This document shows, one piece after another, positions 57,894-64,000 of a stretch of 64,000 bases of DNA. The notes under the pieces are model-generated. The model was not told the origin of the DNA and ran no database searches. It was given only the letters and a program-made list of their open reading frames with translations. Made by a program: the position numbers and the translations under genes. The stretch's first letter is position 1. Each line of letters opens with the position of its first letter. Source of the stretch: Geomicrobium sediminis (GTDB lineage: Bacteria; Bacillota; Bacilli; Bacillales; Marinococcaceae); NCBI RefSeq assembly GCF_016908595.1, contig NZ_JAFBEC010000008.1, positions 204,803-268,802 on the forward strand, read 5' to 3'.

Positions 57894-57921
57894 AAAAAAA
57901 CCCTTGAATCACAAGGGTTTT
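57894..57921 (-). terminator. Terminator after the carboxylase operon
   Basis: AAACCCTTG/CAAGGGTTT with a 5-nt loop is followed by TTTTTT on the minus strand, overlapping the stop codon of the carboxyltransferase gene. Confidence 0.82.
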
Positions 57922-59449
57922 AGACTGGAGTAACACTCCGCTTTTTATTAGGCTGACTAACCGTTTTATTTTCATATTGCTTAAAGCGACGAATAAGCTC
58001 ATTTCGAAGCTCATTTGGTTTGATAATTTCATCAATGATCATCTCTGAGGCTAGGCGATAAACATCGATGTCTTCTTGGTATTCTTTTCGTTTCTCTTGA
58101 ACAAAAGCTTGGCGCTCTTCCTCTGGAAGCTCTGCGATTTTGTTCGCATATACTGCGTTCACAGCAGCTTCTGGACCCATAACTGCAATTTGTGCCTCAG
58201 GGAATGCTAACGTACAATCTGGCTCAAATGCAGGACCTGACATTGCATAAAGACCTGCGCCGTATGCTTTTCGAACGATCACTGAAATTCTCGGGACGGT
58301 TGCACTACTCATCGCACTTAGCATCTTCGCACCGTGACGAATGATTCCTGCTCGTTCCACGTGCGTACCGATCATAAATCCAGGTACGTCCGCAAGGAAT
58401 AAGAGCGGAATGTTGTACGCATCGCAGATCGTCATAAACCTCGCTGCTTTGTCAGCTGAATCGTGAAACAACACACCACCTTTAATTTTCGGTTGGTTTG
58501 CTACGACTCCGATGACTCGACCTTCGATCGTAATGAAAGCTGTAAGTAATTCCGGTGCAAAACGTTCCTTCACTTCAAACAAGCTATCTTCATCTGCAAT
58601 ACGCTTGATCATGACTCGCATATCAAACGGCGCGTTTTGGTTATTCGGGAGTAAAGATTGTACATCTTGTTCTGAAGGCAACGTGTAGTCAATCGTTGCT
58701 GGCTTTTCATGACAGTTTTTTGGCATATAGCGCATATACTGACGAGCTGCGATAATGGCTTCATCTTCGTCTTGAGCCAAGTAATCACCACAACCTGACA
58801 CTGAGCAATGCATTTTCGCTCCGCCCATTTCTTCTAGACTAACCTTTTCACCAATAACCATTTCCGCCATCCGTGGAGACCCCAAATACATCGAAGCGTT
58901 TTGGTCGACCATGATAACGAAATCGCAAAACGCCGGTATGTACGCACCTCCAGCAGCCGACGGTCCGAACAACAAACAAATTTGTGGAATTTGTCCTGAA
59001 AGTCGAATCTGATTATGAAAAATTCGACCTGCACCACGTCTTCCAGGAAACATGTCGATTTGGTCTGTAATTCTAGCTCCTGCAGAGTCTACAAGATACA
59101 ACATTGGTGTATTTAACCGCTCTGCTGTTTCTTGAATACGAATGATCTTCTCAACAGTTCGAGCTCCCCAAGATCCCGCTTTGACCGTTGAATCATTGGC
59201 CATAAAACAGACGCTTTCACCGTGAATTGTGCCCATTCCAGTCACAACCCCATCAGCAGGTAATCCTTCAGCCATGTTGTTTGCAAACTTCCCATCTTCA
59301 AACGTAATGGAACCATCATCAAGCAAATCAGCAAGTCGATCTCTTACAAATTTCTTTCCTTTAGCACTGTTGCTTTCATGATATTTCGCAGCTCCACCTT
59401 CTTCAATCGTCTGTTGAATAGCGAGGTGATCTTTTTTAGTGTTAACCAT
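57920..59449 (-). CDS. yngE: Acyl-CoA carboxylase carboxyltransferase subunit (YngE-like)
   Basis: This 509-residue crotonase-fold carboxyltransferase transfers CO2 from biotin to an acyl-CoA. Visible blocks are GMGTIHGESVCFMANDSTVKAGSWG, GPSAAGGAYIPAFCDFVIM, YLGSPRMAEMVIGE, FLADVPGFMIGTHVERAGIIRHGAKML and KAYGAGLYAMSGPAFEPD. The substrate may be propionyl- or methylcrotonyl-CoA; the enoyl-CoA hydratase neighbour favours the latter but does not settle it. It is the last gene of the operon, 10 bp below the hydratase. Confidence 0.9.
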   Translation of the reverse strand: MVNTKKDHLAIQQTIEEGGAAKYHESNSAKGKKFVRDRLADLLDDGSITFEDGKFANNMAEGLPADGVVTGMGTIHGESVCFMANDSTVKAGSWGARTVEKIIRIQETAERLNTPMLYLVDSAGARITDQIDMFPGRRGAGRIFHNQIRLSGQIPQICLLFGPSAAGGAYIPAFCDFVIMVDQNASMYLGSPRMAEMVIGEKVSLEEMGGAKMHCSVSGCGDYLAQDEDEAIIAARQYMRYMPKNCHEKPATIDYTLPSEQDVQSLLPNNQNAPFDMRVMIKRIADEDSLFEVKERFAPELLTAFITIEGRVIGVVANQPKIKGGVLFHDSADKAARFMTICDAYNIPLLFLADVPGFMIGTHVERAGIIRHGAKMLSAMSSATVPRISVIVRKAYGAGLYAMSGPAFEPDCTLAFPEAQIAVMGPEAAVNAVYANKIAELPEEERQAFVQEKRKEYQEDIDVYRLASEMIIDEIIKPNELRNELIRRFKQYENKTVSQPNKKRSVTPV

Positions 59450-59459
59450 GTCTCGTTCA

Positions 59460-60245
59460 CTACTTTCCTATATAGGATGGCGTTCGTTTTTCCTTAAAGG
59501 CAAGTAATCCTTCTTTGCGATCAGCAGTTGGAATCGTCTTCTCATAACTTGCTCGTTCAATTGCAAGTCCTGTTTCTAAATCGTTTAATAGGCCTAAATC
59601 AATCGCTTGCTTTGCCATCTTTGTGGCAAGAGGACCGTTGTTAGCAATTGTCAATGCAAGCTCCTTTGCCGTTTGAACGACGTCTTGAAGAGGCACACAT
59701 TCTTCGAAGATACCTATATCAAATGCTTCTTGACCGCTAATACGTGCAGCAGAGAAGATTAATTGCTTCGCTTTTCCGGGTCCGATTAATTTCGCAAGTC
59801 GTTGTGTTCCTCCTGCACCAGGAATAATGGCAAGGGATGTTTCAGGCAGTCCGTACGTCCCCTCTATCGCTCCGACGCGAATGTCGGTAGCAAGAGCCAG
59901 TTCTAATCCACCACCAAGCGCACTACCATTCACAGCTGCAATGGTAGGTTGTGGAATCGTTGACACGAGGTGAACGACCGATTGAATGTAGTGGACTGCT
60001 GCCACAACTTCTTTCTCAGTCATTGATGAACGTTCTTTTAGATCCGCTCCTGCAGAAAAAATCTTATTGCCTGCTGCAGTAAATACAACGACTTTTACTT
60101 CTTCATTAAATTTAATTGATTCAATTTCGCTCTTTAATTCATCTAAAAGTGCTTTTGACAAGCTGTTTGCTTGTTCTTTGCGGTTAAGTTGGACGTAACA
60201 AATGCCATATTCATCAATTTCTACTGTAATGTTTGTCACTTGCAA
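59460..60245 (-). CDS. yngF: Enoyl-CoA hydratase/isomerase family protein (YngF-like)
   Basis: This 261-residue crotonase-fold enzyme has the oxyanion-hole segments IFSAGADLKERSSM and IAAVNGSALGGGLELALATDIRVG. Catalytic Glu candidates lie in YGLPETSLAIIPGAGGTQRL (the ETSLAIIPGAGG block, near residue 135). In the yng operon this enzyme is thought to hydrate methylglutaconyl-CoA in leucine breakdown. It starts nine bases after the biotin carrier gene. Confidence 0.9.
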   Translation of the reverse strand: MQVTNITVEIDEYGICYVQLNRKEQANSLSKALLDELKSEIESIKFNEEVKVVVFTAAGNKIFSAGADLKERSSMTEKEVVAAVHYIQSVVHLVSTIPQPTIAAVNGSALGGGLELALATDIRVGAIEGTYGLPETSLAIIPGAGGTQRLAKLIGPGKAKQLIFSAARISGQEAFDIGIFEECVPLQDVVQTAKELALTIANNGPLATKMAKQAIDLGLLNDLETGLAIERASYEKTIPTADRKEGLLAFKEKRTPSYIGK

Positions 60246-60253
60246 CAGCCCCT

Positions 60254-60466
60254 TTACTCGATTTCAAATAATACGTCGCCTTCATTTACAAATTCGCCTT
60301 CGTTTTTTTGAACTTGTTTAACGACCCCTGCTGATTCGGCTTCAATTGGAATTTCCATCTTCATGGATTCCAGTATTGCAACTTCTTCACCTGCTTCTAC
60401 CGTGTCCCCTACGTTTTTTAACACTTTCCACAGATTACCTGCCATCGTTGATGTGATTGTTGCCAT
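60254..60466 (-). CDS. yngHB: Biotin/lipoyl carrier protein (YngHB-like)
   Basis: This 70-residue single biotinyl domain has the attachment lysine in AILESMKMEIPIEAE (Lys near position 35). In many organisms this domain is fused to biotin carboxylase; here it is a separate protein between carboxylase and hydratase genes. AAGGAGATGG precedes the ATG. Confidence 0.94.
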   Translation of the reverse strand: MATITSTMAGNLWKVLKNVGDTVEAGEEVAILESMKMEIPIEAESAGVVKQVQKNEGEFVNEGDVLFEIE

Positions 60467-60478
60467 GTGACCATCTCC

Positions 60479-61816
60479 TTATTGTAGTATCGTCTCTTTA
60501 TGCTTTTGAACAAAGTTTGTATTCATGTTTTCATTTATAAAGTCAGGTTGGTCGAGCACACGACGTAAAAATGGAATGTTCGTTTTAATCCCTTCTATGC
60601 TTGTGTTTAAGAGCGTTTGCTTCATTTTCTCAATCGCTTTTTGTCGATCCAGATCATGAACGATGACTTTAGCGATCATCGGGTCATAAAAAGGGGTCAC
60701 TTCTGTTCCAGTTTCAATCGAGTGATCGACACGCACGTCTCTAGGAAACAAAACGTTCGATAGCGTCCCAGGTGATGGAAAAAACGTCACAGGATCTTCT
60801 GCATACACTCGGCATTCAATGCTATGTCCTGTGAACGTGACCTCCTCTTGACGAACTGATAACCTTTTTCCGCTCGCAACGGTTAATTGTTCTTTTACGA
60901 GATCTACACCTGTAATGGCCTCCGTAACCGGATGTTCTACTTGTAGCCTCGTGTTCATTTCTAAAAAGTAAAATTGTCCTTCTTCGTAGAGAAACTCTAA
61001 CGTACCCGCATTAACATACTGTAAAGACGTTACTGCTTTTAAAGCTGCTTGCCTCATCGCTTCACGAACATCATCGCCTAATGCTGGAGCGGGTGCTTCT
61101 TCAATTACTTTTTGATGGCGTCTTTGGATGGAGCAATCTCGTTCTCCAAGGTGAATGGCATCACCGAATGAATCAGCAATTACTTGAATTTCAATGTGTC
61201 TTGGATTTAGTAAAGCTTTCTCCAAGTAAAGGTTTCCGGAACCAAAATAGTTCTTCGCACGACGCTGATTGCTACTATACGCTTTTCGCAATTGATCATC
61301 GTTTGTGACGAGTTCCATGCCTATTCCCCCACCACCTGCTGCCGCCTTAACCATGAGGGGATATCCAATCGTTGCAGCAATTTCAACCGCTTCATCTGCA
61401 GAAGCAACGCTATGATTACCAGGAAGAACAGGAACACCGGCTGCTTCCATCTTCTCTCGTGCAGAGATTTTGTCACCCATCGCTTCGATCGTTTCAGGTC
61501 GAGGACCGACAAAGACAAGATCATTTTCTTTGCACAATCTAGAAAATTCGGCATTTTCCGACAAGAAACCATAGCCAGGATGGATTGCCTCTGCCCCTGA
61601 TTCTTTGGCTACTTCAATGATTTTTTGATCGTTCAAATAGCTATCCTTCGCTGCTGAACCACCAATGTGATAAGCTTCATCCGCAATTTTGACATGTAAG
61701 CTCGTTGCGTCTGCATCCGAATAAACCGCAACGGTTATAATACCCATTTCTTTACACGTACGAATAATTCTACACGCAATCTCGCCTCGGTTTGCGATTA
61801 GAACTTTCTTAAACAT
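60479..61816 (-). CDS. yngHA: Biotin carboxylase subunit of acyl-CoA carboxylase (YngHA-like)
   Basis: This 445-residue ATP-grasp enzyme starts FKKVLIANRGEIACRIIRTCKEMG. The ATP-binding glycine loop is MVKAAAGGGGIGMELV, with Ile where Lys or Arg is common. HLGERDCSIQRRHQKVIEEAPAP, EFLYEEGQFYFLEMNTRLQVEHPVTE and a C-terminal carboxylase domain follow. The ATG at 61816 with GAGGAGTGA fits the family start; a frame extension to 61852 does not. It works with the separate carrier and YngE-like subunits. Confidence 0.93.
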   Translation of the reverse strand: MFKKVLIANRGEIACRIIRTCKEMGIITVAVYSDADATSLHVKIADEAYHIGGSAAKDSYLNDQKIIEVAKESGAEAIHPGYGFLSENAEFSRLCKENDLVFVGPRPETIEAMGDKISAREKMEAAGVPVLPGNHSVASADEAVEIAATIGYPLMVKAAAGGGGIGMELVTNDDQLRKAYSSNQRRAKNYFGSGNLYLEKALLNPRHIEIQVIADSFGDAIHLGERDCSIQRRHQKVIEEAPAPALGDDVREAMRQAALKAVTSLQYVNAGTLEFLYEEGQFYFLEMNTRLQVEHPVTEAITGVDLVKEQLTVASGKRLSVRQEEVTFTGHSIECRVYAEDPVTFFPSPGTLSNVLFPRDVRVDHSIETGTEVTPFYDPMIAKVIVHDLDRQKAIEKMKQTLLNTSIEGIKTNIPFLRRVLDQPDFINENMNTNFVQKHKETILQ

Positions 61817-61829
61817 GGTTATCACTCCT

Positions 61830-62978
61830 CTACATTGGACATCCAATTTCACGACTAATTACCATTCGTTGGATCTCAGAAGTACCTTCACCAATTTCCA
61901 TAAGCTTCGTATCTCTCAACATACGCTCTACCTCGAATTCACGCATATACCCAGAACCTCCGTGAATTTGGATCGCGTCATTACATACTTTTGTTGCCAT
62001 TTCTGATGCGTACAATTTCGCAAATGCAGCTTCTTTTTTAAATGGCTTCTTCTCATCTTTTAGCCAAGCAGCTTTGTGTACCATCGTTCTCGCTAATTCA
62101 ATTTGCATAGCCATGTCAGCTAACTTAAATTGAATGGATTGGAACTTACCGATCTGTTCACCAAATTGCTTACGCTCTTTTGAATAGTTCAGTGCACGTT
62201 CATAAGCAGCTTGTGCAATTCCAACGGCAAGTGCACCGATTGAAATTCTTCCGCCATCTAACGTTTCCAAAAACTGATGGAAGCCTTTTTCAGAGTCACC
62301 TAAAAGATTCTCTTCAGGAATCATCACGTCTTCTAACACTAATTCAGTCGTATTCGAACCTCGTACTCCCATCTTTTCATAAGGGCTCGAAATTGTAAAT
62401 CCTTTCTGATTAGTCGGAACAATAAATGCAGAGATGATATTTTTACCGTTTGTTTTCTTCCCTGACACAGCGGTTATAATGACAGCTTTTGCATACTCCG
62501 CATTCGTAATCCAGCATTTTTCACCGTTGATCACATACTGATCACCTTGTTTTTTTGCTGTCGTTTTTGTCCCTCCAGCGTCTGAACCTGCATTAGGTTC
62601 TGTCAACCCAAATGAACCTAAGGATTCGCCTTTGCAAATCGGAACTAGAAATTCTTCTTTTTGTTTTTCATTGCCGAAATTCAGTAATGGGCTTGCACCA
62701 AGCGAAACAGATGCTGCATAGCTAAGCCCTGTTCCACCACAACCTTTACCGATTTCTTCTACCGCAAGTGCGTACGACAATGTATCTGCACCTGCTCCAC
62801 CGTACTTTTCAGGAATTGGCAAACCAGAAATGCCAAGCTCAGCCATGCGATCAAAGTTTTCCTTTGGAAATCGTGAAGTTTGATCCACTTCAATCGCTTT
62901 TGGTGCCACTTCTGCTTTTACAAAATCTCGAACTGTGTCTCGGATCATCCGTTGTTCTTTCGATAATGCAAAATTCAA
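61830..62978 (-). CDS. yngJ: Acyl-CoA dehydrogenase (YngJ-like)
   Basis: This 382-residue flavoenzyme has the signatures GSFGLTEPNAGSDAGGTKTTA and QIHGGSGYMREFEVERMLRD. The C-terminal IGEGTSEIQRMVISREIG carries a Glu before Gly-Thr, the catalytic-base position of short- and medium-chain enzymes; isovaleryl-CoA dehydrogenases usually place their base elsewhere. The start is a TTG at 62978 with GAGGGA upstream. It is the first gene of the operon, which lacks the AMP-ligase (yngI) and lyase (yngG) genes of B. subtilis. Confidence 0.92.
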   Translation of the reverse strand: MNFALSKEQRMIRDTVRDFVKAEVAPKAIEVDQTSRFPKENFDRMAELGISGLPIPEKYGGAGADTLSYALAVEEIGKGCGGTGLSYAASVSLGASPLLNFGNEKQKEEFLVPICKGESLGSFGLTEPNAGSDAGGTKTTAKKQGDQYVINGEKCWITNAEYAKAVIITAVSGKKTNGKNIISAFIVPTNQKGFTISSPYEKMGVRGSNTTELVLEDVMIPEENLLGDSEKGFHQFLETLDGGRISIGALAVGIAQAAYERALNYSKERKQFGEQIGKFQSIQFKLADMAMQIELARTMVHKAAWLKDEKKPFKKEAAFAKLYASEMATKVCNDAIQIHGGSGYMREFEVERMLRDTKLMEIGEGTSEIQRMVISREIGCPM

Positions 62979-63011
62979 TACAATCCCTCGCTTTATTTAG
63001 AATTTGCCGAC

Positions 63012-63025
63012 TGAGCAAGCGCTCA
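63012..63025. promoter_or_regulatory. Palindrome TGAGC-AAGC-GCTCA upstream of the acyl-CoA operon
   Basis: A 5-bp inverted repeat with an AAGC centre lies 34 bp upstream of the acyl-CoA dehydrogenase start, of the size used by TetR-type fatty-acid regulators. No such regulator is encoded nearby, so the assignment is tentative. Confidence 0.4.
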
Positions 63026-63038
63026 ATCGGTTCAGATC

Positions 63039-63052
63039 AGTAAGCGCTTACA
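63039..63052. promoter_or_regulatory. cre-like CcpA site upstream of the acyl-CoA operon
   Basis: AGTAAGCGCTTACA contains the perfect 12-bp palindrome GTAAGCGCTTAC and differs from TGWAANCGNTNWCA at one position. It suggests carbon catabolite repression of the operon, as is common for acyl-CoA degradation genes. Confidence 0.6.
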
Positions 63053-63221
63053 GTAACCATACTATACTGTTAATTAACCGTCTAGTATTAGTTCACTTAT
63101 GACAAACGAGCTTAACGAGTAGTGATATGGTTTTCTTTCCCTACATTCGCATTCCCTATGATTGATTCTCATATGGTATAGTAGAGCTTAATCATTGTAC
63201 GTTAAGGGAGGACTGAACTCA

Positions 63222-63740
63222 TTGGTATTCCCCATTATTTTAGGTAGTTTGATTGGAATAACATTGCTAGGATGGCTCGTTGGTTATTCAGTATTGTTAA
63301 AGTTTGTAAAACGAATTGAAAAACGTTGGTCACAGCTCTCTAGACTCCTTCATCGCTATGAGCGCATCGTACATAAAGTCGTACACAAAGTTCAAGACAG
63401 CAAACGACAACATGACTTGCTTCTCTCATTAGCGTTGATTAATGACCCATCGTTAACTCGTCATAAGCGGCTCCATTGGTTTCATCACATCAATGCTCAA
63501 GTAAAAGAAATTCAAGAACACGAGGCACAAACATTTTTTAACATTCAAGAAGAACGAATTGAGCTTGAACAATTAGTTACGTATATTTCCTATGAAGTAC
63601 AAGCGTATGAACACGAACTACAGCTTTACAACAAAGGAATTTCAACGGCTCCAACGAAATTTGTAGCACGAATTCACCAGTTCGAAAACACGTACGGTGA
63701 CGCTTCAGATGATTGTAAGCAAACAGTAACTTCGAATTAA
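63222..63740 (+). CDS. LemA-like membrane-anchored coiled-coil protein
   Basis: This 172-residue protein has one N-terminal TM (about 2-26). Helices follow with FVKRIEKRWSQLSRLLHRYERIVHKVVHKV and, near the end, EVQAYEHELQLYNKGISTAPTKFVARIHQF. These two blocks echo the LemA family pattern (an alpha-bundle with a Trp-Ser-Gln motif and a closing Tyr-Asn...Pro block), though identity is low. The start is taken as a TTG at 63222, ten bases after GGGAGG. Function is unknown. Confidence 0.65.
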   Translation: MVFPIILGSLIGITLLGWLVGYSVLLKFVKRIEKRWSQLSRLLHRYERIVHKVVHKVQDSKRQHDLLLSLALINDPSLTRHKRLHWFHHINAQVKEIQEHEAQTFFNIQEERIELEQLVTYISYEVQAYEHELQLYNKGISTAPTKFVARIHQFENTYGDASDDCKQTVTSN

Positions 63741-63802
63741 ATTATTACAATTTTATTAAGTGTTATGGAATAAATGGATGTAATATGCTATATTTACGCC
63801 GA

Positions 63803-63951
63803 CAGGGTCTTCATTGATCGAATCAATGAATCGATTCAACCCTGCTTACTTTGCATTACCTTCTTGATGCGTGTATTTTGATCTTGGCGACCTACGTTGT
63901 AGGTCGTCAGATTGTCGAGAAAGCCTTGGTTCTGTGAACCAAGGCTTTCTC
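63803..63951 (+). other. Non-coding stretch with three successive hairpins
   Basis: No protein frame is visible from 63741 to the window end. Hairpin 1 (63803-63844) is closed by CAGGGT/ACCCTG and holds TTCATTGAT/ATCAATGAA. Hairpin 2 is CGACCTAC-GTT-GTAGGTCG (about 63888-63906). Hairpin 3 is a perfect 16-bp stem GAGAAAGCCTTGGTTC/GAACCAAGGCTTTCTC (63917-63951). An extended -10-like TGCTATATT lies at 63786-63794. It could be an untranslated leader or a small RNA; the last stem lacks a good T-run. Confidence 0.5.
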
Positions 63952-64000
63952 TTATGGTCTTTGAATTGGTTCCAATGACGATTTTTTTGGTGAAAAGTAT

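Overview
The window is chromosomal DNA of a spore-forming member of the Bacillaceae. Nearly every gene has a recognisable Bacillus subtilis counterpart, including many sporulation genes (rsfA-like, spoVB, safA, coxA, an alpha/beta-type SASP, yhaL, a YjcZ-type protein). Several exported proteins, PrsA above all, are very rich in Asp and Glu. That suggests an alkaliphilic or haloalkaliphilic lineage, but this is inference and I do not name a species. I see no rRNA, tRNA, prophage, insertion sequence or CRISPR array.

Layout. (1) 1-1.5 kb: the end of an RsfA-type regulator, tnrA with an upstream TnrA box, 6S RNA on the minus strand with its own promoter and terminator, and a small unknown gene. 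(2) 1.5-27.3 kb, mostly minus strand: the block B. subtilis carries between aspS and obg. It holds hisS-aspS behind a T-box leader, dtd, relA, apt, recJ, yrvD, a cation efflux gene, secD and secF as two separate genes, comN, spoVB (+), yrbG, yrzE (+), yajC, tgt, queA, ruvB, ruvA, yrbC, coxA, safA, pheA, pheB and obg. (3) 27.3-27.5 kb: three copies of a GC-rich palindrome at a junction where gene order changes relative to B. subtilis. (4) 27.5-57.8 kb: the hemY-to-sspB block known from another part of the B. subtilis chromosome. It holds hemEHY, pbpF, yhaA, ecsABC, hit, serC, scoC, prsA, yhaL, yhaM, yhaP, yhaQ, yhzD, yhaX, yheA, yheB, yheE and an SASP gene. Insertions in it are two tandem chemoreceptor genes, a LiaF-like gene, and a secretion cluster of cssRS, a histidine-rich protein and yidC2. 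(5) 57.9-63 kb: an acyl-CoA dehydrogenase / biotin-dependent carboxylase / enoyl-CoA hydratase operon resembling yngJ-HA-HB-F-E, with a cre-like site and a second palindrome upstream. (6) 63.2-64 kb: a LemA-like membrane protein and a non-coding stretch of strong hairpins.

Protein export is the recurring theme: secD, secF, yajC, prsA, cssRS and yidC2. The most interesting feature is an 89-codon gene immediately upstream of yidC2. It has the architecture of MifM: one N-terminal membrane segment, a basic C-terminal stretch, an acidic stall-like run (DDDE), and an RNA stem in which its last sense codons pair with the yidC2 Shine-Dalgarno sequence. It looks like a divergent translation-arrest sensor of membrane insertion.
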